A stretch of 64,000 bases of DNA from the NCBI RefSeq assembly GCF_028463985.1, contig NZ_CP116766.1, positions 62,001 to 126,000 of the forward strand. The letters run 5' to 3'. Below, one piece after another: positions 34,937 to 43,737 of the stretch. The notes under the pieces are model-generated. The model searched no databases. It was not told the origin of the DNA and saw only the letters and a list, made by a program, of their open reading frames with translations. The translations under genes were made by a program, and so were the position numbers. The DNA is from Neisseria lisongii. Lineage in GTDB: Bacteria > Pseudomonadota > Gammaproteobacteria > Burkholderiales > Neisseriaceae. Numbering within the stretch: the first letter of the stretch is position 1; each line of letters starts with the position of its first letter.

Positions 34937-35115
34937 AGATTTTTATATTATGCAGCCCGCCAGTTTATTACTGAACCCGCTGCAATTCACATTCAACAAT
35001 GCCTGACAAGGCAGGCTGCTATGGATTATCCCAGTTCGGCAATAATGCCCCGTATTTTAAAAACTGACTGACATCCTGTCCCGACGTTCCGCCGTCTGCG
35101 ACAGGCGGAGCGCTT
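34937..35115 (+). promoter_or_regulatory. Structured 5' leader of mgtE with sequestered ribosome-binding site
   Basis: A hairpin of nine pairs (35085-35093 with 35104-35112) contains the entire Shine-Dalgarno stretch GGCGGAG, which ends 5 nt before the ATG. A second hairpin, GCCTG/CAGGC, lies at 35001-35016. The arrangement suggests translational control, perhaps by Mg2+. It does not match the M-box pattern I know. The adjacent 34783-34899 holds only a widely spaced DUS pair. Confidence 0.5.
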
Positions 35116-36573
35116 ATGAGCTTAGAAAACCAACCACTTTCCCCCGAACAAGAAACCGAAAACGGCCGCGATGTAGAACGCATTTCCGCCGATTTCGAGC
35201 GTATTCACAATCTTTGTGCCGTTTTAGAACCGGCGTTTGCCCAAATCGAAGCCGGACAGCCGATTGAAGACGAAAACCTGCGCAGCCCGTTTACCGAATT
35301 ATCGGCACTGCTGGCAGCGCTGCACCCGGCCGACGTAGCGGCGGTGTTGGAATCCTTGCCGCAGCGGGAACGCCATATCGTCTGGCTGCTGGTTGCGCCG
35401 GAAGACGACGGCGAAGTCTTGCTGGAAGTGTCCGACTCGGTGCGGGAAACGCTGATTGAGTCGATGAACGAAGACGAGCTGCTGGCGGCGGTGGACGATT
35501 TGGATGCCGACGAATTGGCCGAACTCGCCGACGATTTGCCGCACCAAGTCGTTTTTGAAGCCTTGCAGACCCGTGATGAAGAAGAGCGGGCGCAGGTGCA
35601 GGCGGCGATGTCGTATAAAGACAGTCAGGTCGGCGCAATTATGGACTTCGAACTGGTGAGCATCCGTGCCGATGTCGCCTGCGAAGTGGTGCTGCGCTAC
35701 CTGCGCCGATTCGACAGCTTGCCCGACCATACCGATAAAATCTTCGTGGTCGATGAAGACGATATTCTGCAAGGCGTGTTGCCGATCCGCAAATTATTGG
35801 TGGCCGACCCTGATGAATTGGTTGAAAACGTGATGTCCACCGATGTGGTGCGCTTCCGTCCGGAAGACGATGTCGAAGAAGCAGCGCAGGCGTTTGAACG
35901 TTACGACTTGGTAACCGCCCCCGTTATCGACGAACACAAAAAACTCATCGGCCGGATTACCATTGACGAAATCGTGGACGTAATCCGTGAAGAATCCGAA
36001 GCCGATATGTTGAACATGGCCGGTTTGCAGGACGAAGAAGACCTGTTTGCACCGGTGTGGGATTCGGTGAAAAACCGCTGGATGTGGCTGGCAGTCAATC
36101 TCTGCACCGCCTTTCTCGCCAGTCGGGTCATCGGTGCATTTGAAGGCAGTATCGAAAAAATCGTCGCCCTTGCCGCCTTGATGCCGATTGTGGCGGGTAT
36201 CGGCGGCAACTCAGGCAACCAAACCATCACCATGATTGTGCGGGCGATGGCAGTGAGCCAGATTTCCGGCACGCAGGCACGCCGCCTGTTGCGCAAAGAA
36301 GTCGGCGTGGCACTGGTAAACGGCGTGATTTGGGGCAGCGTGATGGGCTTGGTGTCGTGGCTGCTTTACGACAGCATCGGCATCGGTCTGGTGATGGTGG
36401 CCGCCATGACGCTCAACCTGCTGCTGGCAGCGACAGTCGGCGTATTGATTCCGGTGTTGATGGAAAAATCCGGCCGCGATCCGGCGCTGGGCAGCTCGGT
36501 TTTGATTACCGCCGTTACCGACTCCGGAGGCTTCCTGATTTTCTTGGGCTTGGCGACCATGTTTTTGCTGTAG
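35116..36573 (+). CDS. mgtE: Magnesium transporter MgtE
   Basis: A 485-residue Mg2+ channel. The acidic N domain (about 40-165) has repeated MNEDELLAAVDDLDADELAELADDLP; two CBS domains follow (about 175-300, IFVVDEDDILQGVLPIRKLL and APVIDEHKKLIGRITIDEIVDVI). The five-helix pore at the C-terminus carries PIVAGIGGNSGNQTITMIVRA. The cytosolic domains close the channel when Mg2+ is high. The preceding leader may add translational control. Confidence 0.94.
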   Translation: MSLENQPLSPEQETENGRDVERISADFERIHNLCAVLEPAFAQIEAGQPIEDENLRSPFTELSALLAALHPADVAAVLESLPQRERHIVWLLVAPEDDGEVLLEVSDSVRETLIESMNEDELLAAVDDLDADELAELADDLPHQVVFEALQTRDEEERAQVQAAMSYKDSQVGAIMDFELVSIRADVACEVVLRYLRRFDSLPDHTDKIFVVDEDDILQGVLPIRKLLVADPDELVENVMSTDVVRFRPEDDVEEAAQAFERYDLVTAPVIDEHKKLIGRITIDEIVDVIREESEADMLNMAGLQDEEDLFAPVWDSVKNRWMWLAVNLCTAFLASRVIGAFEGSIEKIVALAALMPIVAGIGGNSGNQTITMIVRAMAVSQISGTQARRLLRKEVGVALVNGVIWGSVMGLVSWLLYDSIGIGLVMVAAMTLNLLLAATVGVLIPVLMEKSGRDPALGSSVLITAVTDSGGFLIFLGLATMFLL

Positions 36574-36598
36574 AACCGATTTGGTTGATATACCAAAC

Positions 36599-36645
36599 CA
36601 AAGGCCGTCTGAAAACCGCATGATGCAGTTTTCAGACGGCCTTGC
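36599..36645. terminator. Paired-DUS terminator between convergent mgtE and the cation antiporter
   Basis: AAAGGCCGTCTGAAAAC and GTTTTCAGACGGCCTT, functional in both directions. Confidence 0.8.
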
Positions 36646-36662
36646 TGTATCGTTTGAATCCG

Positions 36663-37742
36663 TCAGGGAACGATAACGGTGAAAATATACGCCGCCAGAT
36701 TCACCAGCAAGACCACGCCGTAGAGCATGTTTGAGCGGCCGTGGTTGAGCGATACCATCACCACAAAGGCAGATAAGGCGAGCAGAATCATGGATGTCCA
36801 GTCCAGCCCCAATACGAGGTTGATGTCGTAGAGCAGGCAGACGAGAACAACGGCAGGAATGGTCAGGCCGATGCTGGCGAGTGCCGAGCCGAGGGCAAGG
36901 TTGACGCTGGTTTGCAGGCGGTTGCGTCCGGCGGCAGTGAGGGCGGCGAGGCCTTCGGGCATCAGAACCACGGCGGCGATAATCACGCCGACCAGTGATT
37001 GCGGCGCACCTGCGGCGGCAACCATCTGTTCGATGGCGGGCGACAGGGCTTTGGCCAGCAGCACGACAATGCCCAAACAGATAATCAGCAGCAACAGGCT
37101 GGCCAGCGCAATCCGTGTCGAAGGCGGCGCAGCGTGGTGTTGAGGGTTGTCGCTCTCGGCAAGGAAATAGTCGCGGTGGCGGCCGGTCTGCACCATAATG
37201 AATGTGCCGTAGAGAATCAGCGAGGCGATGGCGACAAAAATCAGTTGGTAGTCGTTATAGGTCGGGCCGTTGGAGCTGACGGTGAAGTTGGGCAGGATCA
37301 GGGTCAGCACCAAAATCGACATCAGGGTAACGAGGGCGGTGCTGATGGATTTTTTGCTGAACGACTGTTCATGGTGTTTCAAGCCGCCAATCAGCAGGCA
37401 GCCGCCGAGAATGCCGTTGAGAATCAGCATGATGGCGGCGAAAACAGTGTCTCGTGCCAAAAAGGCGGCGCTATCGCCGCCGGCGACCATCAGCGAGATA
37501 ATCAGGGCGACTTCGATAACGGTAACGGCAAGAGCGAGAATAATCGTGCCGAACGGCTCGCCGACTTTGTGGGCGACCACTTCGGCATGGTGGACGGCAG
37601 ACAAAACACTACCGATCAACAGCATACCGGCGGCAAGTTGCCAAATCAATTCGGTTTTCATGCCGGTAAAATAAACCGCCCAAGCGGCGACGGGCAGGAC
37701 AACGGACCAAAGGGGCAGTGCAGAATGGGTTTTGCTGGACAT
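36663..37742 (-). CDS. chaA: Calcium/cation:proton antiporter, ChaA type
   Basis: A 359-residue inner-membrane protein of the CaCA superfamily with about 11 helices. The two alpha-repeats are visible as VAHKVGEPFGTIILALAVTVIEVALI (about 56-81) and AVVLMPEGLAALTAAGRNRLQTSVNLALGSALASIGLTIP (about 254-293); the acidic residues in EPFGT...E and MPEG bind cations. It resembles E. coli ChaA along its length. Ion choice (Ca2+, Na+ or K+) cannot be told from sequence. Confidence 0.87.
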   Translation of the reverse strand: MSSKTHSALPLWSVVLPVAAWAVYFTGMKTELIWQLAAGMLLIGSVLSAVHHAEVVAHKVGEPFGTIILALAVTVIEVALIISLMVAGGDSAAFLARDTVFAAIMLILNGILGGCLLIGGLKHHEQSFSKKSISTALVTLMSILVLTLILPNFTVSSNGPTYNDYQLIFVAIASLILYGTFIMVQTGRHRDYFLAESDNPQHHAAPPSTRIALASLLLLIICLGIVVLLAKALSPAIEQMVAAAGAPQSLVGVIIAAVVLMPEGLAALTAAGRNRLQTSVNLALGSALASIGLTIPAVVLVCLLYDINLVLGLDWTSMILLALSAFVVMVSLNHGRSNMLYGVVLLVNLAAYIFTVIVP

Positions 37743-37840
37743 AAAGGTGTGGGCCTCCTGTGAAGTGGGAAAATCGGGTTGAGGTGGATGGCGGACACGG
37801 ATAAAAGGTTGAGGTGCCGCTTGAATAATGATTATTTTTC

Positions 37841-38004
37841 TATCGTGAATTCACTTTAAAAGTATTACAGCGTTGGCTCGCCCGGCTCAAAGAGAACGGT
37901 TTTTGTAACCGGATTAAACAACAATCCGGACAAAACCTGTCCCGTACTACCTGTACTGTCTTCGGCTCGCCGCCTTGTACTACTTTTAAAGTGAATCCAC
38001 TATA
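37841..38004. repeat. Correia-type element, long class (164 bp)
   Basis: TATCGTGAATTCACTTTAAAAG ... CTTTTAAAGTGAATCCACTATA, with inverted ends of about 25 bp. The interior has the AACCGGATT/AATCCGG block. This is the most complete long copy in the window. The remaining part of 37743-38063 is AT-rich with no gene. Confidence 0.85.
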
Positions 38005-38005
38005 A

Positions 38006-38048
38006 CAGGCCGTCTGAAAACCGCTACGATGCCGTTTTCAGACGGCTT
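38006..38048 (-). terminator. Paired-DUS terminator of xthA
   Basis: CAGGCCGTCTGAAAAC and GTTTTCAGACGGCTTT flank a short loop just downstream of xthA on its strand. Confidence 0.75.
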
Positions 38049-38063
38049 TAATGGTTTGCAACA

Positions 38064-38834
38064 TCAGTCGGCAAACGTTGCCGTTACCGGCGCATGGTCG
38101 CTCGGACGCTCTAAGGCACGCATATCGAGTTCGACTTCCACATTTTCCAAAACGGCGGCGAGTGCCGGCGTAATCAGCAGATGGTCGATACGCAACCCCT
38201 GTTTACGCTGGAACATTGCGCCCCGATAGTCGAACCAAGTATAAAACGCCCCTTCGGGGTGGATTTGGCGCAGGCTGTCGGTCAGACCCAAATCGAGCAG
38301 GGCTTGGAACCACGAGCGTTCTTCGGACGAGCAGTGGATTTTTTCATGCCATTTTTCTGGGTCGTAACAGTCGGCATCGGCAGGAGCGATATTGAAATCG
38401 CCCAGCAGCACTAGCTTGTCGTGGCGGCTCATTTCGTCCCGTACAAAAGCCGTGAGGGCGGCGAACCATTCCCGTTTGTAGGCGAATTTCGGGCTGTCGA
38501 GCGCTTCGCCGTTGACGCAGTACACATTGATGATCCGCACGCCGTCAATCGTAGCGGCAATCACCCGCCGTTGCGGGTCGTCGGGCATCAGCGGCAGGCC
38601 GGTATGGACATCCTGCGCTTGGCTGCGGCTGATGACGGCAACGCCGTTGTAGGTTTTCTGACCGCTCCACACCGTTTGCCAGCCCATCATATTGAGGGCG
38701 GCGGCGGGAAACTTGTCCTGATCGAGTTTCAATTCCTGCAATACCAGAATATCGGTGCGGCCGTCGGCAAGGAAATTCTGCACATGCGGCAGGCGGACAT
38801 TAAGCGAATTGACGTTCCAAGTGGTGATTTTCAT
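38064..38834 (-). CDS. xthA: Exodeoxyribonuclease III
   Basis: A 256-residue AP endonuclease and 3'-5' exonuclease for base-excision repair. Signatures MKITTWNVNSLNVRLP, LQELKLDQ (metal-binding Glu), LLGDFNIAP and the C-terminal LRIDHLL...PSDHAPV (catalytic His) are all present, as in the Neisseria NExo/NApe family. Which of the two neisserial paralogues it is cannot be decided here. Confidence 0.92.
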   Translation of the reverse strand: MKITTWNVNSLNVRLPHVQNFLADGRTDILVLQELKLDQDKFPAAALNMMGWQTVWSGQKTYNGVAVISRSQAQDVHTGLPLMPDDPQRRVIAATIDGVRIINVYCVNGEALDSPKFAYKREWFAALTAFVRDEMSRHDKLVLLGDFNIAPADADCYDPEKWHEKIHCSSEERSWFQALLDLGLTDSLRQIHPEGAFYTWFDYRGAMFQRKQGLRIDHLLITPALAAVLENVEVELDMRALERPSDHAPVTATFAD

Positions 38835-38882
38835 AGCGTTTCCTGAAATGCGGTGCGACAGGCCGTCTGAAAAACGGGTTTG

Positions 38883-39026
38883 GCGGTTTTAGCTTCGCAG
38901 AAACCCGCTTTGCTCGTTTTAGCAAAACCTGCGGTTTTAGCTTCGCAGAAACCCGCTTTGCTCGTTTTAGCGAAACCTGCGGTTTTAGCTTCGCAGAAAC
39001 TCGCTTTGCTCGTTTTCAGACGGCAT
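38883..39026. repeat. 48-bp tandem repeat, three units, ending in a DUS
   Basis: Unit begins GCGGTTTTAGCTTCGCAG and ends TTTTAGCGAAACCT; units start at 38883, 38931 and 38979. The third runs into TTTTCAGACGGC. A DUS also precedes the first unit, so the array fills the loop of a DUS inverted pair. Related arrays are at 47389 and 58618, and single units elsewhere. Confidence 0.85.
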
Positions 39027-39183
39027 CAATCGGCGGAAAGCCTGAAATTATACAGCAAAACCGCCCGACAGACGGGCTTCGGGCGTATTTTTCAGACGGC
39101 AGGAAAATGGTGTTTTCTGTATCGGAAAGCCGGTTTCTGCAAAATAAACGGTGTATTACCTTATTCGCCGGTTCAAATTTGCC

Positions 39184-39388
39184 ATAGTGAATTTACTTAA
39201 AAAGAGAACAAGACATGGGCTAAGTATGCCCCGGTATGATGTGAAATTTAGAAAACCCGTGCGTGCTTTGGCACACACGCTACACCAAACTCGGCGTAGC
39301 GTGCATGCCAAAGCATGCACGGGTTCGCTGACGACACAACGCTATCTATTCCCAAGCTGCATTGCTTTGTAGTTAATCCACTTAATAT
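39184..39388. repeat. Degenerate TATAGTG-type repeat with CGTGCGTGCTTTGGCACAC block
   Basis: Starts CATAGTGAATTTAC and ends GTTAATCCACTTAATA. It contains two hairpins, GCGTGCTTTGGCACACACGC-like and GTGCATGCC/AAAGCATGCAC. The centre matches part of 23679-23873. It fills the rest of the 569-bp xthA-wrbA gap; no gene is seen. Confidence 0.5.
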
Positions 39389-39403
39389 AAAAAATAATTC
39401 TGA

Positions 39404-40024
<621 letters not shown>

Positions 40025-40126
40025 TTACAATATGGTTTTTCAGACGGCATGCCGTCTGAAAAACAGTATTTCGACAAAGTGCAATCACATACTTGCACCA
40101 AAAGTAAAAATAAAGAGGAAAAGGGT

Positions 40127-41359
40127 ATGCGGTTTTTCAAGCATTGGCAAGGGCTGAAGGATAAAAAAACGGTGGCGTTTCTGGGCTTTGTGGCGAAACG
40201 TTTCCGTGACGAGCGGGTGCCGCAGGTAGCTTCCAGCCTGACGTTTACCACGCTGCTGGCGCTGGTGCCGGTATTGACGGTTACGGTGGTGGCGGCTTCG
40301 GCGTTTCCGGTGTTTGACGAATGGAGCGGCTCGTTTGTCGAATTTGTCAACCGCACGATTGTGCCGCAGGGTGCGGACGTGGTGTTTGACTACATCAATC
40401 AGTTTAAGGAAAAAGCCACCAAGCTCACCGCCATCGGCAGCGTGATGCTGATGGTTACGTCGCTGATGCTGGTACAGACCATCGACAGCGTGTTCAACCG
40501 CATTTGGCGGGTCAATACGCAGCGGCCGCTGGTTTATCAGTTTTTGGTGTATTGGACGCTGCTGACGTTCGGGCCGCTGTCGCTGGGCGTGGGGCTGTCG
40601 TTTCTGTTCGGCTCGGTACACGCCGTGAGCGTGGGCGGTTTGCCGATACAGGCGGTGGAACTCTTGAAAACGGCAGCATCGCTGGCGTTCAGCACCATCT
40701 TGCTGGGCAGCCTGTATTGTTTCGTGCCGAACCGTTTTGTGCCGCTTCGCCACGCCGCCATCGGGGCGTTTGTAACGGCGCTGTGTCTGGAAATCGCCCG
40801 CTCGCTGTTTGCGTGGTATATGCGCAATTTTGACGGCTATCAGTCGATTTACGGGGCGTTTGCGGCGATACCGTTTTTCTTGGTGTGGCTCAACCTGCTG
40901 TGGTCGCTGGTGTTGGCGGGGGCGGTGCTGACCTCGTCGCTTTCCTACTGGCAGGGCGAAGCCTTCCGCCGCAATATCGATGCCCGCGGGCGGTTTGACG
41001 ATGTATTGAAGATTTTGCTGCTGCTCGATTCGGCGCAGCAGGAAGGGCGGGCGATGCCGGTGCAGGAATTCCGCCGCCACATCAATATGGGCTACGATGA
41101 ATTGGGTCAGCTTTTGGAAAAACTGGCACGCCACGGCTATGTTTATTCCGGACAGCAGGGTTGGGTATTGAAAACCGGTGCCGATGCGGTCGAATTAAAC
41201 AGCCTGTTCCAACTGTTTGTATACCACCCCGCCGCAGTGCAGGCGCAGGACAGGGTCAATCAGTCGGTACACCACATCATGCAGCCGTGTTTGGACGCTA
41301 TGAATATGACGCTGGCGGAATTCAGGGTGCATACCGACAGGCAGAACAAGACCGTCTGA
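40127..41359 (+). CDS. YihY/BrkB-family inner-membrane protein
   Basis: A 410-residue integral membrane protein of the UPF0761 (BrkB/YihY) family: ERVPQVASSLTFTTLLALVPVLTV, then about six helices, with FPVFDEW and IYGAFAAIPFFLVWLNLLWSLVLAGAVL. The C-terminal 120 residues form a winged-helix-like soluble tail (DELGQLLEKLARHGYVYSGQQGWVLK). Older labels as tRNA-processing RNase BN are not supported. Start chosen after GAGGAAAAGG; the upstream ATG lies in a DUS. The stop TGA is formed by a DUS-like ACCGTCTGAA. Confidence 0.85.
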   Translation: MRFFKHWQGLKDKKTVAFLGFVAKRFRDERVPQVASSLTFTTLLALVPVLTVTVVAASAFPVFDEWSGSFVEFVNRTIVPQGADVVFDYINQFKEKATKLTAIGSVMLMVTSLMLVQTIDSVFNRIWRVNTQRPLVYQFLVYWTLLTFGPLSLGVGLSFLFGSVHAVSVGGLPIQAVELLKTAASLAFSTILLGSLYCFVPNRFVPLRHAAIGAFVTALCLEIARSLFAWYMRNFDGYQSIYGAFAAIPFFLVWLNLLWSLVLAGAVLTSSLSYWQGEAFRRNIDARGRFDDVLKILLLLDSAQQEGRAMPVQEFRRHINMGYDELGQLLEKLARHGYVYSGQQGWVLKTGADAVELNSLFQLFVYHPAAVQAQDRVNQSVHHIMQPCLDAMNMTLAEFRVHTDRQNKTV

Positions 41360-41387
41360 AAATGAGGGTAACGAGTTTTTGCGAAGC

Positions 41388-41493
41388 TATAATGAAATAA
41401 CCCAAAGCAATACAAGGCGGCAAGCCGAAGACAGTACAAATAGTACGGCAAGGCGAAGCCAACGCTGTAGTGCTTTGAGGTTATTTCACTATA
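41388..41493. repeat. Correia-type element, intermediate class (106 bp)
   Basis: TATAATGAAATAACCC ... GGTTATTTCACTATA. The interior CAAGGCGGCAAGCCGAAGACAGTACAAATAGTACGGCAAGGCGAAGCC is very close to the meningococcal Correia core. Confidence 0.85.
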
Positions 41494-41541
41494 AATCGGA
41501 TTTTCAGACGGCATAAGAAATTACAGCAGAAAAGGAACAGC

Positions 41542-43314
41542 ATGAACAAACTGTGGACGGCGTTGCTGGCCTTGGCGGTTTCGCCCGCATGGGCAGCGTA
41601 TGCCTTGAGCTTGGGGCAGCCGCCGAAATATCCGGCCGGATTTCAGGCGTTTGACTATGTCAATCCGAACGCCCCCAAAGGCGGCAGCCTGTCGTTGCCG
41701 GTGGCGGGCGGTTTCGATACGCTCAACCCGTTTACCCTCAAAGGCGACCACGAAAGCGGCATTTCGCTGACGATGGATACGCTGATGGAAAAAAGTCTGG
41801 ACGAACCGTTTGCCGTGTACGGCCTGCTGGCGCAGGACGCAACGCTCGCTGCAGACGGCCTTTCGGTTACCTTCCGCCTGAATCCCAAAGCCCGTTTCCA
41901 CAACGGCGACCCTGTGCTGGCAAAAGACGTGGCGGCCTCTTTCCACACCCTGACTCAGGACAAAGCCGCTTCGCCGGTGTACCGCTTTTATTGGAACGAT
42001 GTGGCGAAAGTCGAAACGCCCGACAGCCGCACCGTCGTGTTCCGCTTCAAACAACGCAACGCCGAACTGCACATGACGCTCGGCTCGCTACCGGTGTTTT
42101 CCCACAAAAGCTATCCCAAGGGCTTGGCCGCCGCCGCCAACCGTTTGCCCATCGGTTCCGGCCCCTACCGTTTTGCCAAAGCCGAAAGCGGCCGCCTGAG
42201 CGAATACCGCCGCGATCCGCATTATTGGGCGCAAAACCTACCCACACGCAAAGGCCGCTACAACTTCGATACCGTCCGTTTCAAATACTACAAAGACGAC
42301 AGCGTCCGCATCGAAGGCATTAAAGGCGGACAATATGATTTTGTACAGGAAAACATCGCCCGCAACTGGGCCAGAGCCTATCCCGAAAGCATTTTGCAGA
42401 AACGGCAGTTATCCAAACACGAATGGCGGCACAGCAATACCGCCGGTATGCAGGGCTATGTAATGAACCTGCGGCGGCCGCCGTTTGACAATATTCTGGT
42501 GCGCCAAGCCATGATCGCCAGCTTCGATTTTGAAAGCCTCAACAGCCGCCTGTTTTACGGCAGCTACCGCCGCAGCAACAGCTTTTTCACCAACAGCAAT
42601 ATGGCGGCAACCGGCAAAGCCGAGGGCGACGAAAAAGCCTTGCTGGAACAAGTCGGCAAACAGCTTCCGCCGGAAGTTCTCACCCGCAACGTTCCCGAAC
42701 CGCCGACTACCGCCGCCGAGGGCGTACGCCCCAACCTGCTTAAAGCCCGAGCCTTGCTGGAACAGGCAGGCTACCGCTACCACAACGGCAAACTGGTCGA
42801 TAAACAGGGCAAACCGCTGCGTTTTGAATTTCTCTCGCCGGGCAAAACCTACGAGCGGGTCAATGCCAAATGGCAGCGGGATTTGGCAAAAATCGGCGTA
42901 GAGATGGCCATCCGCACCGCCGATTCCGCCGTATTCCAAAAACGGCTGGGGCAGTTTGATTTCGACATGACGATTACCGTTTACGCCAACAGCGAAAGCC
43001 CCGGCAACGAACAGTTCAACTTCTTCAGTTGCCAAGCCGCCCAAACCCAAGGCAGCCACAACTGGGCAGGCGTGTGCCACCCTGCTGTTGAAAAAATCCT
43101 GAAAAACTTCGAACATTTCGACAACCGCCGCCAACTTACCGCCGCCGCCCGTGCGCTCGACCGGGTATTGCGCCACCAATACATTATCGTACCGAATTGG
43201 TTTGCCGACCGCCATCGGGTGATTTACCGCAACACTTTGGGCATCCCCACAACCTTGCCGAAATACTACAGCCCGACCGACTGGGTATTAAGCAGCGCAT
43301 GGCAGAAACAGTAG
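41542..43314 (+). CDS. Periplasmic oligopeptide-binding protein, YejA-like (SBP family 5)
   Basis: A 590-residue extracellular solute-binding protein with signal peptide MNKLWTALLALAVSPAWA. Family 5 features: GFDTLNPFTLKGD, RFHNGDPVLAKDVAASFHTL (about 115-135), and the second-lobe segment DKQGKPLRFEFLSPGKTYERV. The opening AYALSLGQPPKYPAGFQAFDYVNPNAPKGGSLSLP is typical of YejA, which binds oligopeptides such as murein or microcin-type peptides. No ABC permease or ATPase genes are adjacent, so it must work with components elsewhere. Confidence 0.87.
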   Translation: MNKLWTALLALAVSPAWAAYALSLGQPPKYPAGFQAFDYVNPNAPKGGSLSLPVAGGFDTLNPFTLKGDHESGISLTMDTLMEKSLDEPFAVYGLLAQDATLAADGLSVTFRLNPKARFHNGDPVLAKDVAASFHTLTQDKAASPVYRFYWNDVAKVETPDSRTVVFRFKQRNAELHMTLGSLPVFSHKSYPKGLAAAANRLPIGSGPYRFAKAESGRLSEYRRDPHYWAQNLPTRKGRYNFDTVRFKYYKDDSVRIEGIKGGQYDFVQENIARNWARAYPESILQKRQLSKHEWRHSNTAGMQGYVMNLRRPPFDNILVRQAMIASFDFESLNSRLFYGSYRRSNSFFTNSNMAATGKAEGDEKALLEQVGKQLPPEVLTRNVPEPPTTAAEGVRPNLLKARALLEQAGYRYHNGKLVDKQGKPLRFEFLSPGKTYERVNAKWQRDLAKIGVEMAIRTADSAVFQKRLGQFDFDMTITVYANSESPGNEQFNFFSCQAAQTQGSHNWAGVCHPAVEKILKNFEHFDNRRQLTAAARALDRVLRHQYIIVPNWFADRHRVIYRNTLGIPTTLPKYYSPTDWVLSSAWQKQ

Positions 43315-43327
43315 CGGGCGATGGAGT

Positions 43328-43369
43328 GAGGCCGTCTGAAAACGAGTGTAACGAGTTTTCAGACGGCCT
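43328..43369 (+). terminator. Paired-DUS terminator after the YejA-like gene
   Basis: GAGGCCGTCTGAAAAC and GTTTTCAGACGGCCTT. Confidence 0.8.
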
Positions 43370-43571
43370 TGTGATGAAAAGCAGGACAGTTCGGCTTGTT
43401 TTCCACTATATAGTTAAAACACCGAATTTTCCATACAAAAGCAGGCGTAGTTTGTGGTTAGCGAGGCACGGGCGTAACCCAACAAAATCTTATGTTTCAA
43501 GGTATTTCCAATCGTGTTGGGTTGCGACCCAACCTTGTATAAGAAACACCAACCACAAGATAAAATAAAAA

Positions 43572-43735
43572 GCCCCCGACAGAAGCAGCTATCAGGGGCG
43601 GGATTGAAAACAGAGTTGTACGCCAACCTTGGGCTTCAAAGCCCGCGACGTAGATAAAAGCCTGTTTTCAATGTCCAAACACCCCGAATAGTATCATAGA
43701 CATGCTGTGCATAGTCTGCATTCACAAGGTTAGGA
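43572..43735 (+). ncRNA. Proposed bridge RNA of IS110 copy B
   Basis: Structure read from sequence: 5' hairpin GCCCC/GGGGC (43572-43599); stem ATTGAAAACAG (43603-43613) with CTGTTTTCAAT (43662-43672) enclosing an inner hairpin GGGCTT/AAGCCC (43631-43644). The left side of this internal loop has CCAACCT (43623-43629), identical to the left insertion flank plus core. The right side has GACGTAG (43647-43653), the reverse complement of CTACGTC, core plus right flank. A second hairpin AGACATGC/GCAT-A-GTCT (43698-43717) is flanked by ATAGTATC, identical to the element's right end, and ACAAG, complementary to its left end CTTGT. This is the target-loop/donor-loop layout known for the IS621 bridge RNA. 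Confidence 0.72.
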
Positions 43736-43737
43736 GC

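Noticed and set aside
38883..39026. CRISPR array
   Set aside because: Units are contiguous 48-bp tandem repeats with no unique spacers and no cas genes nearby.
38880..39200. Protein with 16-residue repeats (LASQKPALLVLAKPAV)
   Set aside because: It is the translation of the 48-bp tandem repeat between DUS. No ribosome-binding site, and the same DNA occurs intergenically elsewhere in other frames and orientations.
40049..40126. Longer start of the YihY-type gene
   Set aside because: The first ATG is within a DUS (ATGCCGTCTGAA) and the extra 26 residues are not hydrophobic or conserved in type; the ATG at 40127 has a good SD.
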